Shown here: positions 26,504-39,103 of the stretch, piece after piece
How positions within the stretch are numbered: position 1 is the first letter of the stretch
Layout of the letters: each line of letters begins with the position of its first letter
NCBI GenBank assembly: GCA_027682205.1
Contig: JAQDAD010000001.1
Location: 496,001-560,000, forward strand
Direction of reading: 5' to 3'
Length of the DNA: 64,000 nt
Source: Streptococcaceae bacterium AF54-32pH5A
Lineage (GTDB): Bacteria; Bacillota; Bacilli; Lactobacillales; Streptococcaceae
Program-made: the position numbers and the translations under genes
The notes under the pieces: model-generated
Told to the model about the DNA's origin: nothing
Seen by the model: the letters and a program-made list of their open reading frames with translations, nothing else
Databases searched by the model: none

Positions 26504-27778
26504 TTATCTCATTCCCATCTGGGCGAGTTTAGTCTGATATTTGTTTTGGTCGACAAGTAGACCTTGTCCTCCGTAGACATCATAAGCGTCTACCCAATCG
26601 CCAAGTTCTGGCACTGTCAATCTTTCAATACCATTCTGTGCGCCTTGGATAACTGACAAACCATTGGTCAACAAGAAGCTATACGGTAGATTGGTTGAAG
26701 TCATTCCAAAGACCTTTCCAAGCGCCTCTGAACCTGTAAAGAGTTTGGTTGGGTCTTTGATTTGCTCAAGAACAGCTGACATGACCTGCTGCTGACGTTT
26801 GGTACGTCCGTAGTCTCCTTCATCATCATCACGGAAGCGAGCATAGTTCAGCAAAGTGGAACCATTCATCTGCTGTTTTCCAACTTTGATGGTTTGGGTT
26901 GGGGACTCTGTTTCTGTTGCATGAAGGTCATCTCCAACTGTAGCTTCTGTCAGAGGCTGACCATTCAATGTTGAGAATTGAGCATCGATGGTCACCCCAT
27001 CAGGAAATAGAGTATCAATGGCAGTTGCAAAGGCCTGAAAATCCACTAGAGCATAATACTTAATGTCCAAATCAAAGTTATCTTTTAAAACCTTGCGAAC
27101 CATTTCTGCTCCTTTTTGTCCCTCCTGCTCCCCAAGTTCATAGGCTACGTTGAGTTTGTTATCCCTCTGCTTCTTTCCATTCACAATCTGGCTGTAGCTA
27201 TCAATATAGACTAGGTTGTCACGCATAAAGCTGACTAGCTTGATCTTCTTATCCGAACCACTAACATTCAACACCATAATCGTGTCTGTGCGAGTTTCTG
27301 CACTGTTTTGACCAATACGGCCATCTGTCCCCATGATTAGGATATTCACCCCGTCTTTAGTATCTTGACCATTAAACACTTCAACCTGAGCTGCCCGTGC
27401 ATTGGAAGGATTTTTAGTAGAATTTGTGGACTGGAAACCTCGAAGGAACATAATAATCATGCCCGCAGCCACACAGGTTACCAACAGTAAAAGCCAAATT
27501 AGAACTCGTTTAAAAAATCTTCTTGGTTTCTTCTTTTTCACTTTTGGAAGAGAGGGAATTTTCTGATGTCTATTCGAGCGACTTTGATTGGAATACTGTG
27601 GAATTCCAATGTCCGTCCCTCGATTTTCTTCCCTTTCTTTAGAGGGTAATTCACCATCCATTTTTCTTTTCAGATAGTCAAATTCTCTCTTTTCTCTGTC
27701 ATTTAGGTAATGAATATTCTTAAAAAGGTAGTCATAACGTAACTGCTCATGATGACTTAAAGGGCTTTCTTTGCTCAT
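26504..27778 (-). CDS. psr: LytR-CpsA-Psr family cell-wall polymer ligase
   Basis: 424 residues. A cytoplasmic basic N-terminus (1-90), one membrane helix (about 92-112) and an extracellular LCP domain with ILIMGTDGR, RTDTIMVLNV, FMRDN and NYARFRDDDEGDYGRTKRQQ, the Arg/Asp residues that bind the polyprenyl pyrophosphate. LCP enzymes attach teichoic acids or capsule to peptidoglycan. It is the last gene of the aroA-aroK-pheA operon (ATGA overlap with pheA), next to the teichoic-acid genes. Confidence 0.93.
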   Translation of the reverse strand: MSKESPLSHHEQLRYDYLFKNIHYLNDREKREFDYLKRKMDGELPSKEREENRGTDIGIPQYSNQSRSNRHQKIPSLPKVKKKKPRRFFKRVLIWLLLLVTCVAAGMIIMFLRGFQSTNSTKNPSNARAAQVEVFNGQDTKDGVNILIMGTDGRIGQNSAETRTDTIMVLNVSGSDKKIKLVSFMRDNLVYIDSYSQIVNGKKQRDNKLNVAYELGEQEGQKGAEMVRKVLKDNFDLDIKYYALVDFQAFATAIDTLFPDGVTIDAQFSTLNGQPLTEATVGDDLHATETESPTQTIKVGKQQMNGSTLLNYARFRDDDEGDYGRTKRQQQVMSAVLEQIKDPTKLFTGSEALGKVFGMTSTNLPYSFLLTNGLSVIQGAQNGIERLTVPELGDWVDAYDVYGGQGLLVDQNKYQTKLAQMGMR

Positions 27779-28619
27779 AGGTTCTCCTTTCCTAGGTCCC
27801 TTATGGTGAAAATAGGGTAGGTTCCCAATATCTTGTACTGGATCCCAATTGTTTCTAGTTCTTGTTTGGCAAAATGAACCAGCTCTTTGGCACTATAATC
27901 CACATCAATAATGAAAAAATATTCTCCCAAGGCTGTTTTCAAAGGACGACTTTCTATCTTGGTTAGGTCAATACCTCGCCAAGCAAAGGTTGAAAGAGCC
28001 TTGTAGAGGGCTCCGGGAAGGTTGTCCGGTAAGGTTAAGGCTAGACTCATTTTTTCATTTTGTGATTGCAGAGGGATAGTGGGAACCTCGGACCCTAAAA
28101 CCCAAAAACGAGTGAAATTGGCTTCCATTTCTTGGATATCTTCTGCTATCAGCTCCAAACCATACTCGGCAGCTGAATTTCTAGGAGCAATAGCTGCAAA
28201 AGGTTGGTCTGGATGTTCAGCGATAAAGCGAGCTGCATAGGCAGTACTTGCCGTCACTTCAAGCTGGGCTTCTGGATAATGCTCCTCTATGAATTTCTTT
28301 CCTTGAGCCAGAGCTTGTGGGTGTGAAAAAATCTTTTCAATCTTAGTATGACCAGGAACTGCCATCAACTGCTGATGAATGGGCTGAACGATTTCTGCAA
28401 CAGTTTGAATGTCCGCCTGATGAAAAAGATAGTCCAAGCTTTCATGCACACTTCCCTCAATGGAGTTTTCAACTGGTATCACTGAATAGTCCACCACGCC
28501 CTGTTCATAGGCCTTGATAACATCTGTGATGTTGGCAAAGGCTTGTAATTCCTCATTAGGAAAAGCAGTCTGCACAACGTGATGCGAAAAAGATCCCTTA
28601 GGACCTAGATAGGCAATTT

Positions 28620-28623
<4 letters not shown>
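27775..28623 (-). CDS. pheA: Prephenate dehydratase
   Basis: Converts prephenate to phenylpyruvate for Phe synthesis. 282 residues: an N-terminal YLGPKGSFSHH substrate domain, catalytic region with TASTAYAARF and NFTRFWVLG, and a C-terminal ACT domain with the ESRPLKTALGEYFFIID motif for Phe control. No chorismate mutase domain is fused. It overlaps aroK and psr by 4 bases each. Confidence 0.97.
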
Positions 28624-30462
<1,839 letters not shown>

Positions 30463-30801
30463 CTATTTCAATAATTCTGAAACAGGTTCAAAGACTATTT
30501 TTTCAATGTCTGAGAGATAAATAGATAACTGTTGCTGCTTGGCAAAGAAATCTGACAAAAGAGCGTTTTCTTGGATCTGCTTGCTGAAGGACTGCATCTT
30601 TTCTTGGAAAGAGGCATCTGGCATTTGTCCAGTTTGCGCCATGACTTGGATTTCTTGCTGGAAGGCGAGGTAGTCTGCAAAAATCTTGCCAGCTCGTTCA
30701 TCTGCTTGGATGGCATCTTTTGCCGCCTTGACAGCCTTGTATTCTGGTAATTCGCGTAATCCGCGACTGAGTTCATTTGCACTATCGTAAATATTTGACA
30801 T
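30463..30801 (-). CDS. YlbF/YmcA family protein
   Basis: 112 residues, all helical ([20 protein letters not shown], then coiled-coil-like helices). In Bacillus, YlbF/YmcA/YaaT form a complex affecting RNase Y-dependent mRNA processing; the streptococcal role is inferred. Last gene of the seven-gene aro operon, 10 bases after tyrA. Confidence 0.85.
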   Translation of the reverse strand: MSNIYDSANELSRGLRELPEYKAVKAAKDAIQADERAGKIFADYLAFQQEIQVMAQTGQMPDASFQEKMQSFSKQIQENALLSDFFAKQQQLSIYLSDIEKIVFEPVSELLK

Positions 30802-30811
30802 GATTTTCTCC

Positions 30812-31915
30812 TTATTTGATGACGACTGTGTAGTCCGTATTTTCTGAAATTAAGCGCTCAGCTCGTCCCAGATCCTGAGCATTTTTAAAGGAAATTTGTA
30901 GAATCCCGTGAACATCCTCACGGTTTTCTTCGTTGATGTGGATATTGACCAAGGAAGTTCCTCGTAGCAATTCCAAAATCCGCAAGATAACATCTTCTTC
31001 ATCGGGAACATCAACATAGAGGTCATAAGAACTGTCCACGCCTCCTCGTTTATGGATTTCCATAGCCTGACGTTGCTCACGAGCTTGGTTGAAAAAGTTC
31101 CAAATCTGCTCTTCTTCCCCCTTACTAATAGCCTGACCAATCTCATCTAAACGTTTCTTGAAATCCTCAATCCGCTCTAGGATGGCCTTTCGATTGGACA
31201 AAAGAATAGAAGTCCACATACCTGGTTCACTCTCTGCAATACGAGTCATATCTCGAAAACCACCGGCCGCAAAGCGCCTTGCCATCTCATGTTCTTGAGC
31301 ATAGACAGCTGTTTGCTCCATGAGACCTGACGCCAAGATATGGGGAAAATGGCTAATCTGTGAAGTTACTCGATCGTGCTCCTTGGCATCAATTTCAATG
31401 AAACGAGCATGGAGACCAGAAAGTAGATCCTTCATTTCTAAAAGAGTTTCTGGAGTGGTCAAACTCGATGGCGTAAAGATATAGTAGGCATTTTCAAAGA
31501 GATTGACATCTGCAGAGGCAGCCCCTGTCTTGTGGCTACCAGCCATAGGATGGGCCCCAACAAAGCGAATTGACTTACCAGCCAAATACTGCTCCGCCGC
31601 ATCCACAATGGCAGCCTTGGTCGAGCCAGCATCCGAGATAATGACGCCTTCTTTCAAGTTCAAACCTGCCAACTCCTGAATAAAAGTAATGGTCTGCTTG
31701 ATTGGCAAGGTCAGAATGATGACATCTGCCAGAGGAGCAAAACTGGCAAAATCATCCGTCGCACGGTCAATCATTCCCCGCTCCAAGGCAATATCTCTCG
31801 AAGTCTGACTGCGATTATAACCCAAAATTTCATAATCAGGATGGTCGCGCTTGATACTGAGAGCCATAGATGCACCAATCAAACCGAGACCTGCGATATA
31901 GATGGTTTTTGCCAT
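30812..31915 (-). CDS. tyrA: Prephenate dehydrogenase
   Basis: Oxidative decarboxylation of prephenate for Tyr synthesis. 367 residues: NAD fold [18 protein letters not shown], catalytic histidine in [12 protein letters not shown], second His in [11 protein letters not shown], and a C-terminal ACT domain (about 295-367). It starts 9 bases after aroC. Confidence 0.97.
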   Translation of the reverse strand: MAKTIYIAGLGLIGASMALSIKRDHPDYEILGYNRSQTSRDIALERGMIDRATDDFASFAPLADVIILTLPIKQTITFIQELAGLNLKEGVIISDAGSTKAAIVDAAEQYLAGKSIRFVGAHPMAGSHKTGAASADVNLFENAYYIFTPSSLTTPETLLEMKDLLSGLHARFIEIDAKEHDRVTSQISHFPHILASGLMEQTAVYAQEHEMARRFAAGGFRDMTRIAESEPGMWTSILLSNRKAILERIEDFKKRLDEIGQAISKGEEEQIWNFFNQAREQRQAMEIHKRGGVDSSYDLYVDVPDEEDVILRILELLRGTSLVNIHINEENREDVHGILQISFKNAQDLGRAERLISENTDYTVVIK

Positions 31916-31924
31916 AGGAACTCC

Positions 31925-33091
31925 TTAATAGTTCTTTGTATACTCACGGTGCTTAGCAACTGCCTCTTTTAATTCCTCAAGATTATCTGATGAGAATTTT
32001 TCAAGGATTTCTTGTGCCAGAACCGTTGCCACAACGGCTTCCATGACCACACCGGCTGCTGGCAGAGCGGTCGGATCACTTCTCTCCACGGTTGCCTTAT
32101 AAGGTTCGTGAGTCTCGATATCCACACTCATAAGTGGTTTATAAAGAGTAGGAATGGGTTTCATAACACCTCGAACAACGATGGGTTGCCCATTGGTCAT
32201 GCCACCTTCAAAACCACCTAGATTATTGGTACGACGAGTATAGCCGTCTTCTTTAGACCAGAGAATTTCGTCCATGACTTGGCTGCCTTTAAGGTAACCA
32301 GTCTCAAACCCAAGACCAAACTCCACCCCTTTAAAGGCATTGATAGAGACAATAGCTTGGGCTAATCGCGCATCCAATTTTCTGTCCCATTGAACATAGG
32401 ATCCAAGGCCAACTGGAACGCCTCCGACGACTGTCTCCACAACCCCACCGATGGTATCACCGTCACGTTTGATTTGGTCAATATAATCCTTGATTTCCTG
32501 TTCCCGTTCTTGGTTGACAATAGAAACTTCTGACTGGGCAGCTCTTTCCTTAATCTCAGCGACCGTCAGATTTTCAGGAACATCGATTTCCTTGCCACCA
32601 AAGACCACGACATGGTTGGCAATTTCTATCTCCAGTTCAGACAAGAGACGTTTGGCTACTGCTCCAACTGCCACTCGCATGGTGGTTTCACGGGCAGATG
32701 ATCGCTCCAAGGAATTTCGCAAATCATCAAAACGGTACTTGATGCCCCCAACCAAATCGGCATGACCTGGCCGAGGATGAGTGATTTTCCGTTTGCTTTT
32801 AAAGCGGTCTTCAATGTCCTCAGCAGACATAATATCCAGCCATTTTTGGTGGTCCTTATTGACGACATCCATAGTAATGGGAGCCCCAGTCGTCTTCCCA
32901 TGGCGAACACCCGAAGTAAAGACAACCTGATCACTCTCAATCTTCATACGGCCACCACGACCATATCCACCCTGACGACGTTTCAAATCCTCATTGATAT
33001 CCTCTGCTGTCAAAGGAAGTCCAGCGGGAATTCCTTCAATGATAGCTGTCAGACGGGGTCCGTGTGATTCTCCTGCAGTTAAATATCTCAT
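31925..33091 (-). CDS. aroC: Chorismate synthase
   Basis: 388 residues with the signatures [42 protein letters not shown] and [15 protein letters not shown]. It uses reduced FMN to make chorismate, the last shared step. Ten bases separate it from aroB upstream. Confidence 0.98.
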   Translation of the reverse strand: MRYLTAGESHGPRLTAIIEGIPAGLPLTAEDINEDLKRRQGGYGRGGRMKIESDQVVFTSGVRHGKTTGAPITMDVVNKDHQKWLDIMSAEDIEDRFKSKRKITHPRPGHADLVGGIKYRFDDLRNSLERSSARETTMRVAVGAVAKRLLSELEIEIANHVVVFGGKEIDVPENLTVAEIKERAAQSEVSIVNQEREQEIKDYIDQIKRDGDTIGGVVETVVGGVPVGLGSYVQWDRKLDARLAQAIVSINAFKGVEFGLGFETGYLKGSQVMDEILWSKEDGYTRRTNNLGGFEGGMTNGQPIVVRGVMKPIPTLYKPLMSVDIETHEPYKATVERSDPTALPAAGVVMEAVVATVLAQEILEKFSSDNLEELKEAVAKHREYTKNY

Positions 33092-33100
33092 AGGCTCTCC

Positions 33101-34168
33101 TTATTTTACCAAGTAGTCTTTCATCTCTTCTAGGGAAACAGGGTGAATGGTTGCCGAACCAAGCTCTGGCACCAAGACCAATTCCAAGGTGTTCCCACGC
33201 GCTTTCTTGTCATGAGTCAAAGCCTGATAAAGCTTTTCAACATCCCAGTTTTCATAATCAACTGGTAAGCCAAATTTCTGACACATATCTGTGATGGACT
33301 GGGTAATGCCAGCTGGCATGAGGCCTTTTCCCTCAGCAACCTTGGAAATCTGCACCATTCCCATTGCAACGGCTTCTCCATGCATGACTTTGCCATAACC
33401 GGCAGTCGCTTCAATGGCATGGCCAATGGTGTGGCCAAAATTGAGGTAAAGGCGGACACCCTTGTCTAACTCATCCTCAACTACCATCTTGCGCTTAACT
33501 TGGCAAGAATGTTCAATCAATTGTTCGGAATGTTCTAAAATGCTCTCAACAGAGCCATCTATCTCCGTCAAGAGATCCCATAGTTCTGGATCCTCAATCA
33601 ATCCATACTTGATAACCTCACCCATTCCTTCAATCAACTCTCTTTTCCCGAGTGTTTCAAGGACAAGCGGGTCAATCAGAACTCCATCTGGTTGGGCAAA
33701 GGTCCCCACCATATTTTTAGCAAATGGAGTGTTAACGCCTGTCTTACCACCGATAGAAGAATCAACCTGGGCTGTCAAACTAGTCGGAATCTGAACAAAG
33801 TGAATCCCACGCATATAGGTAGAGGCTACAAAACCAGCCAAGTCTCCAACGACACCTCCACCTAGGGCTACAATCCCATCACTGCGGGTAAGCCCTTGTT
33901 TAACTAGAAATTCATAGACTTTCTGAACAGTAGTTAAATTCTTTCGTTCTTCACCTTCTAAAAAGTCAAAAACAGCTACCTGAAAACCAGCATCTTCTAG
34001 GCTGAGCTTGACCTTCTCCGCGTAGAGTGAGGCCACATGGTTGTCTGTTACGATAACCACTTTTTGCGGTTGCCAGAGTTCTCGCAACCATTGACCTGCT
34101 TGCGATAGACAACCTTTTTCAATCTGAATATCATAAGGATGATGTGGAATATCGATTCTGATTTTCAT
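33101..34168 (-). CDS. aroB: 3-dehydroquinate synthase
   Basis: 355 residues. NAD-binding [20 protein letters not shown], the [20 protein letters not shown] active-site stretch, zinc ligands in [12 protein letters not shown] and HGEAVAMGM. Second step of the shikimate pathway. Confidence 0.98.
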   Translation of the reverse strand: MKIRIDIPHHPYDIQIEKGCLSQAGQWLRELWQPQKVVIVTDNHVASLYAEKVKLSLEDAGFQVAVFDFLEGEERKNLTTVQKVYEFLVKQGLTRSDGIVALGGGVVGDLAGFVASTYMRGIHFVQIPTSLTAQVDSSIGGKTGVNTPFAKNMVGTFAQPDGVLIDPLVLETLGKRELIEGMGEVIKYGLIEDPELWDLLTEIDGSVESILEHSEQLIEHSCQVKRKMVVEDELDKGVRLYLNFGHTIGHAIEATAGYGKVMHGEAVAMGMVQISKVAEGKGLMPAGITQSITDMCQKFGLPVDYENWDVEKLYQALTHDKKARGNTLELVLVPELGSATIHPVSLEEMKDYLVK

Positions 34169-34186
34169 AGTAGGATCTCCTTTTCA

Positions 34187-35041
34187 CTATTTATATTTTT
34201 CTGTTAAGGACTGCCAAATCTCGCCTGTCGGCATTTCTTTACCTGTCCACAGTTGAAAAGCTTCTGCAGCTTGATAGAGCAACATTCCCAGGCCATTGAC
34301 AGCTGGATTCCCCTGACTTTTAGCCCATTTTAAAAATGGTGTTTCAAAGGGTTGGTAAATAATATCTGCGACCAAGAGAGTCTCTGGCAGATTGATGCTT
34401 TCTGGAACTGGGGACGACTGGCCATCCATCCCCACACTGGTCGCATTGACGAGTAGATCCGACTTGGCAATCTTTTCTTGCAATTCAGAAATATCCTCTA
34501 AAGCATACAAGTCCACTTTAAAGCCTGTCTGCGCCTGTAACTTAGTCAGGTAAGGCCTTGTTTTTTCCATGGAAACTGAACGAACAAAGACTGAAATCTG
34601 ACTGACGCCATCCAAAATAGCCTGTGCCAAAATGGACTTAGCTGCACCACCTGCTCCCAGAATGGTCATTTTTTTATCTAAAATTGTAAAAGAAGGCAAG
34701 CTCTTAAAGAATCCCTTGCCATCTGTATTATATCCAATTAACGTTCCGTCATGATTAACAACTGTGTTGACCGCCCCAATCAAACGAGCCTCATCACTCA
34801 ACTCATCCAGATAAGAAATCACCTGCTCCTTGTATGGCATGGAGAGATTGATGCCAAACATCTGGTAGCGGCGAATATTAGCGACTGTTTCTGCCAAATC
34901 ACCCGCTTCGATTTCCCAAGCCACATAAACACCATTGGTAGCAGTCGCCTCAAAGGCACTATTGTGGATAAAGGGTGAAATAGAGTGTTTAATGGGATTG
35001 GCAACGACAGCCGCCATACATGTGTAGCCATCAAGCTTCAT
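34187..35041 (-). CDS. aroE: Shikimate dehydrogenase
   Basis: 284 residues. Substrate site [15 protein letters not shown], catalytic Lys in [14 protein letters not shown] loop GAGGAAKSI, and the C-terminal [19 protein letters not shown]. It overlaps aroD by 11 bases. Confidence 0.97.
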   Translation of the reverse strand: MKLDGYTCMAAVVANPIKHSISPFIHNSAFEATATNGVYVAWEIEAGDLAETVANIRRYQMFGINLSMPYKEQVISYLDELSDEARLIGAVNTVVNHDGTLIGYNTDGKGFFKSLPSFTILDKKMTILGAGGAAKSILAQAILDGVSQISVFVRSVSMEKTRPYLTKLQAQTGFKVDLYALEDISELQEKIAKSDLLVNATSVGMDGQSSPVPESINLPETLLVADIIYQPFETPFLKWAKSQGNPAVNGLGMLLYQAAEAFQLWTGKEMPTGEIWQSLTEKYK

Positions 35042-35708
35042 CCAAAATCTCCCTGATTTTTTTCATGTTTGATAGAGAAATCTGACCTGGTGCACTCGCT
35101 TCATCTAGACTAGCAAATGACCAACTTGAACCCGTCACATCTGAAGTGATACGAGATACCTTGCCCATTTTCCCCATGGAAATGGTCACGTACTCTTGCT
35201 CAGGGTTGAGTGTCTTAAATCCTCGAGTGTAGTTCATCAGATCTAAAACATCCTGCTCCGTATGGGCCATGACAGATACCTTAACCACTTTTGGAGAAAG
35301 ACTGGTCAACTCAGACAGGATCTCCATCATATTTTCAGGTGTTTCCTGGAAATTATGATAACTCAATACGAGATTTGGGAAATCCAACATTTCCTCAAAA
35401 ACATCCTTGTAGCTGAAGTACTCAAAATCAACGTAATCCGGTTGATAGAGTTGGGTGACTTCCTTGATGATTTGAACATACTCTTCAGAAGACAGCTCAA
35501 TTTCTCCTCCCTCAGCACGAGTCCGAAGGGTAAAGACAAGTTCGCGTCCTGCAAATTTCTCAAAGATAGCGGGTGCTACCTGTAAAATAGCGTCCTTAGC
35601 AAGAAAGTCCGCACGCCATTCGATGATATCGGCATCTTCATACCTTGTGGCATCCAGTTCTTGCGCTTCTTCTAAACTTCTTGGCATTACTGAAACGACT
35701 AATTTCAT
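35031..35708 (-). CDS. aroD: 3-dehydroquinate dehydratase, type I
   Basis: 225 residues of the Schiff-base class I enzyme: EWRADF near residue 30, [10 protein letters not shown], catalytic His in SYHNFQ and Lys in [22 protein letters not shown]. It overlaps the methyltransferase stop upstream by 4 bases. Confidence 0.97.
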   Translation of the reverse strand: MKLVVSVMPRSLEEAQELDATRYEDADIIEWRADFLAKDAILQVAPAIFEKFAGRELVFTLRTRAEGGEIELSSEEYVQIIKEVTQLYQPDYVDFEYFSYKDVFEEMLDFPNLVLSYHNFQETPENMMEILSELTSLSPKVVKVSVMAHTEQDVLDLMNYTRGFKTLNPEQEYVTISMGKMGKVSRITSDVTGSSWSFASLDEASAPGQISLSNMKKIREILDEA

Positions 35709-36868
35709 TTACTAACCTTCATACTAATTACCTTGAGGTAATTACTGCTTTCATCTTTTTTATTATAGGCAAAGTCAGCTGGAAGACCATATTGGTTCAA
35801 AATCTGATACCTTCTTCCTGCAAAACCTTTATCAATTTGTTCTGTAAATTTCTGACGGGAAACATTGGCAGCATTAGTACTGGCGATGATAATGCCTCCC
35901 GGATTTAAAATTTCTAGACTCTGGGAAATCAGCTTGTGATAGTCCTTCACCACAGAAAATGTTTGTTTTTTATTGCGGGCAAAGCTTGGCGGATCAAGAA
36001 CAATCACATCATAAGTCAAACCTTTTCGCTTGGCATACTTGAAATATTCAAAGACATCCATAACGATAAAACGATGGTTTTCAGTGCTGAGTCCATTTGC
36101 CTGAAAATGAGCTTCTGACAGCTCTCTGGACCGTTTGGCCAAGTCGACAGAAGTCGTCTCACTTGCACCTCCCATAGCTGCAGCAACTGAAAAGGCAGCT
36201 GTATAGGAAAACATATTGAGCAAGGATTTGCCCATGGCTAAACCGTCTACCAAGCTCCCGCGAACCTCATGCTGGTCTAGGAAAATCCCTGTCATCAAGC
36301 CATCATTCATAAAGACTTGATAGAGCACGCCATTCTCAAGAACAGTAAAGTAGTCTGGCGCTTTCTCACCATAGACATGGGCAGACTCGTAATCTAGACC
36401 TTTAAAACGGATCTTTTCGTACGCCCCCAAGACCTCCGGAAAGATTTCCTTAAAAGCCTTCACTATCAACTTCCGAATCTGGTAAACATAGGAGTTGTAC
36501 CAAGAAAAAACCACATAATCTCCGTAGAGATCAATAGTCAGACCACCAAAACCATCCCCCTCTTGGTTAAAGAGGCGAAAGGCAGTTGTCAAGTCATCCT
36601 GATAATAAGGTTTTCTAGCTTCCTTAGCCTTACGAAACAGAACTTCAAAAAAGGCTTGATCGAAAGAAACTTTTTCCTTGCTGATGAACCAGCCAATGCC
36701 TTTGTTCTGCTGAGAAAGATAGGCAGTCCCCAAAAACTTCCCGTCTTGACTAAGAACTTCTACTGCCTGATCCGTCAGATCAATATCTGTTAAATCACTT
36801 GCTTCCAAAAGAACTAGACCCTTAGCTAGCTTTTTTTCAACACGTCTGCTGACCCTAATTCTATTCAT
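35705..36868 (-). CDS. Class I SAM-dependent rRNA methyltransferase (RlmI-like)
   Basis: 387 residues from the start at 36868. An N-terminal PUA domain (1-75) is followed by a Rossmann methyltransferase with [39 protein letters not shown] and the catalytic stretch [15 protein letters not shown]. RlmI-type enzymes make m5C in 23S rRNA; that specificity is inferred. The ATG lies only 7 bases after a TATAAT box and has no Shine-Dalgarno, so its mRNA may be leaderless. It heads the aro operon. Confidence 0.87.
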   Translation of the reverse strand: MNRIRVSRRVEKKLAKGLVLLEASDLTDIDLTDQAVEVLSQDGKFLGTAYLSQQNKGIGWFISKEKVSFDQAFFEVLFRKAKEARKPYYQDDLTTAFRLFNQEGDGFGGLTIDLYGDYVVFSWYNSYVYQIRKLIVKAFKEIFPEVLGAYEKIRFKGLDYESAHVYGEKAPDYFTVLENGVLYQVFMNDGLMTGIFLDQHEVRGSLVDGLAMGKSLLNMFSYTAAFSVAAAMGGASETTSVDLAKRSRELSEAHFQANGLSTENHRFIVMDVFEYFKYAKRKGLTYDVIVLDPPSFARNKKQTFSVVKDYHKLISQSLEILNPGGIIIASTNAANVSRQKFTEQIDKGFAGRRYQILNQYGLPADFAYNKKDESSNYLKVISMKVSK

Positions 36869-36875
36869 AGCTACT

Positions 36876-36884
36876 ATTATAGCA
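36876..36884 (-). promoter_or_regulatory. Extended -10 promoter of the methyltransferase-aro operon
   Basis: Leftward TGCTATAAT ending 7 bases before the start codon at 36868. Transcription would start at or beside the A of the ATG. Confidence 0.7.
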
Positions 36885-37069
36885 AATTTTGTGACAATTC
36901 TCAAAAAAGAAACCGTTTAACCATCTATACTTTAGTTTACTAAGTGTCACTTTTGTTAAAAAAGTTTAGTCATATTATTCTTTGTACTAAGAACCCTTTT
37001 CCCAGCAATAGAAAGAGGGTGAGCAATCTCTAAAAATAGACATTTCTAGAAATGAATATAGAAACTTGC

Positions 37070-37106
37070 GCAAACGTTTGCCTAGTTCTAAACTTTATGG
37101 TAGAAT
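37070..37106 (+). promoter_or_regulatory. Amylase promoter with MalR-like operator
   Basis: The perfect 12-bp palindrome GCAAACGTTTGC (37070-37081) resembles the LacI-family MalR operator known for streptococcal maltosaccharide genes. It overlaps a -35 TTGCCT (37078-37083); after 17 nt comes TAGAAT (37101-37106) with an upstream TGG. A repressor bound there would block polymerase. It fits a CcpA cre site less well. Confidence 0.72.
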
Positions 37107-37139
37107 AAAACACAACATTGATAAGCAAGAGGAAAAACA

Positions 37140-38594
37140 ATGCAAAATAAGACACTTATGCAATACTTTGAGTGGTATCTGCCCCACGACGGACAACACT
37201 GGACGCGATTGGCAGATGACGCTGAACACCTAGCAAACCTTGGTATCAGTCATGTCTGGATGCCACCTGCCTTCAAGGCAACCAACGAAAAAGATGTTGG
37301 CTATGGCGTTTACGATCTTTTTGATCTAGGTGAATTTAACCAAAAAGGGACTGTCCGTACCAAGTATGGATTTAAGGAAGACTATCTGCAAACGATTCAA
37401 ACCCTCAAGGAACATGGGATCCAACCAATGGCTGATGTGGTGCTCAATCACAAGGCTGCAGCCGATCACATGGAAGCCTTTCAGGTCATCGAAGTCGATC
37501 CTGAGGATCGTACCGTTCAACTAAGCGAGCCATTTACTATCAATGGCTGGACTCACTTTACCTTCGATGGTCGGCAAAATACCTACAATGACTTCCACTG
37601 GCACTGGTACCACTTTACAGGGACAGACTATGATGCCAAACGCCGTAAGTCTGGCATTTACCTGATCCAAGGAGACAATAAAGGTTGGGCAAATGAGGAA
37701 TTAGTCGACAACGAAAACGGCAACTATGACTACCTCATGTACGCTGACCTGGACTTTAAGCATCCTGAAGTCATCCAAAACATCTATGACTGGGCTGACT
37801 GGTTCATTGAAACGACTGGTGTGGCTGGTTTCCGCTTGGATGCCATTAAACACATTGACTCCTTCTTTATGGGCAATTTCATCCGTGATATGAAGGAAAA
37901 ATACGGTGAGGATTTCTATGTTTTCGGGGAATTTTGGAATCCTGACAAGGAAGCCAATCTAGATTATCTTGAAAAAACGGAGGAACGTTTTGACCTTGTC
38001 GATGTTCGCCTCCACCAGAACCTCTTTGAAGCTAGTCAAGCTGGAGCAAGCTACGACCTTCGTACTATCTTTACTGATAGCTTGGTTGAACTCAAGCCTG
38101 ACAAGGCTGTCACTTTCGTTGATAACCATGATACTCAAAGAGGACAGGCACTCGAATCAACCGTCGAAGAATGGTTTAAACCAGCAGCCTATGCGCTCAT
38201 TTTATTACGCCAAGATGGGCTTCCATGTGTATTTTACGGAGACTACTATGGTATTTCAGGAAAATACGCCCAACAAGATTTCAGAAAAGTTCTTGACCGT
38301 CTCCTAGCCATCCGAAAAAACTTGGCCTATGGAGAGCAAACAGACTACTTTGACGATGCCAACTGTATTGGATGGGTACGTTCAGGTGCTGAAAATCAAT
38401 CTCCAATAGCAGTCTTGATTTCAAATGACCAAGAAAACAGCAAATCTATGTTTGTCGGTCAAGAATGGGCTGACCAAACTTTTGTAGATTTACTTGAAAA
38501 CCACCAAGGTCAAGTTACAATTGATGAGGAAGGTTATGGACAATTCCCTGTCTCAGCTGCTTCAGTCAGTGTCTGGGCAGCCAATACGATCTAA
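37140..38594 (+). CDS. Cytoplasmic alpha-amylase (GH13)
   Basis: 484 residues without a signal peptide, so it acts on imported maltodextrins or internal glycogen-like glucans. Conserved regions: DVVLNHK, GFRLDAIKHI with the nucleophile Asp, GEFW with the acid Glu, and FVDNHDTQ. A C-terminal beta domain (about 400-484) is present. Regulation by maltose is suggested by the operator upstream. Start at 37140 follows AAGAGG. Confidence 0.95.
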   Translation: MQNKTLMQYFEWYLPHDGQHWTRLADDAEHLANLGISHVWMPPAFKATNEKDVGYGVYDLFDLGEFNQKGTVRTKYGFKEDYLQTIQTLKEHGIQPMADVVLNHKAAADHMEAFQVIEVDPEDRTVQLSEPFTINGWTHFTFDGRQNTYNDFHWHWYHFTGTDYDAKRRKSGIYLIQGDNKGWANEELVDNENGNYDYLMYADLDFKHPEVIQNIYDWADWFIETTGVAGFRLDAIKHIDSFFMGNFIRDMKEKYGEDFYVFGEFWNPDKEANLDYLEKTEERFDLVDVRLHQNLFEASQAGASYDLRTIFTDSLVELKPDKAVTFVDNHDTQRGQALESTVEEWFKPAAYALILLRQDGLPCVFYGDYYGISGKYAQQDFRKVLDRLLAIRKNLAYGEQTDYFDDANCIGWVRSGAENQSPIAVLISNDQENSKSMFVGQEWADQTFVDLLENHQGQVTIDEEGYGQFPVSAASVSVWAANTI

Positions 38595-38609
38595 TAGTTC
38601 ATAATAATT

Positions 38610-38640
38610 AAGCCAAGTCCACTAGGATTTGGCTTTTTTG
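38610..38640 (+). terminator. Terminator after the amylase gene
   Basis: AAGCCAAGTCC pairs with GGATTTGGCTT (one G-U pair) and is followed by TTTT. Confidence 0.85.
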
Positions 38641-38649
38641 TATTCACAA

Positions 38650-38677
38650 AAAGACCTACCCAAATGGATAGATCTTT
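38650..38677 (-). terminator. Left (displaced) copy of the alaS terminator
   Basis: AAAGATCTATCC-ATTT-GGGTAGGTCTTT, a 12-bp stem. The same stem recurs at 42031-42058 with a different loop (GCTT). This copy is separated from the truncated alaS 3' end by a BOX repeat. Confidence 0.8.
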
Positions 38678-38782
38678 ATACTCAATGAAAATCAAAGAGC
38701 AAACTAGGAAGCTAGCCGCAGGCTGTACTTGAGTACGGCAAGGTGAAGCTGACGTGGTTTGAATTTGATTTTCGAAGAGTAT
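38677..38782. repeat. BOX element (boxA-boxC type)
   Basis: About 106 bp beginning TATACTCAATGAAAATC and ending TTTTCGAAGAGTAT, containing GTACGGCAAGGTGAAGCTGA, the core of the pneumococcal BOX repeat. There is no boxB-like middle part. It sits between the displaced alaS terminator and the alaS remnant and is absent from the intact alaS copy. Confidence 0.85.
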
Positions 38783-38789
38783 TACTTGA

Positions 38790-39103
38790 TTACAATTTAC
38801 CTGCTACTGAATCCAATAATTCTTGGATTTTCGCTTGGTTGCTTCCTCCTGCCATGGCCATGTCTGGTTTACCACCACCACGTCCATCGACGATTGGAGC
38901 CAATTCTTTAACCAAGTTACCTGCGTGGATATCTTTGCTCTTACTTGCAACAAGGATATTGACCTTGTCACTGATAGCTGCAACTAGGACGAGAAGGTCA
39001 GAGTAGTCTTTTTGTTTCCAGTTATCCGCAAAGGTACGAAGGGCACCTGCATCTGAAACAGAAACTTGGCTTGCAATGTAACGGTAACCGTTTGCTTCTT
39101 GAT
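38790..39103 (-). pseudogene. Truncated second copy of the alaS 3' end
   Basis: Encodes the last ~104 residues of AlaS (from [19 protein letters not shown] to SVAGKL-stop) in the same orientation as the intact gene at 42065-44683. By eye it is about 88-90% identical; the final 119 bases differ at one position, while the middle differs at many third codon positions. The 5' side breaks off at a TAG near 39104, where AT-rich unrelated DNA begins. It is a gene fragment, not a functional gene. Together with the terminator copy it forms the left direct repeat around the PARIS-like cassette. Confidence 0.9.

Noticed and set aside
30495..30782. 95-codon leftward ORF overlapping ylbF
   Set aside because: It is a shifted frame inside ylbF; the YlbF frame has the family sequence and a proper start.
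37063..37083. CcpA cre site at the amylase promoter
   Set aside because: Several conserved cre positions do not match, while the perfect GCAAACGTTTGC palindrome fits a MalR-type operator better.
38743..39006. 87-codon rightward ORF beginning in the BOX element
   Set aside because: It runs antisense through the alaS fragment; the homology is to alaS on the other strand.
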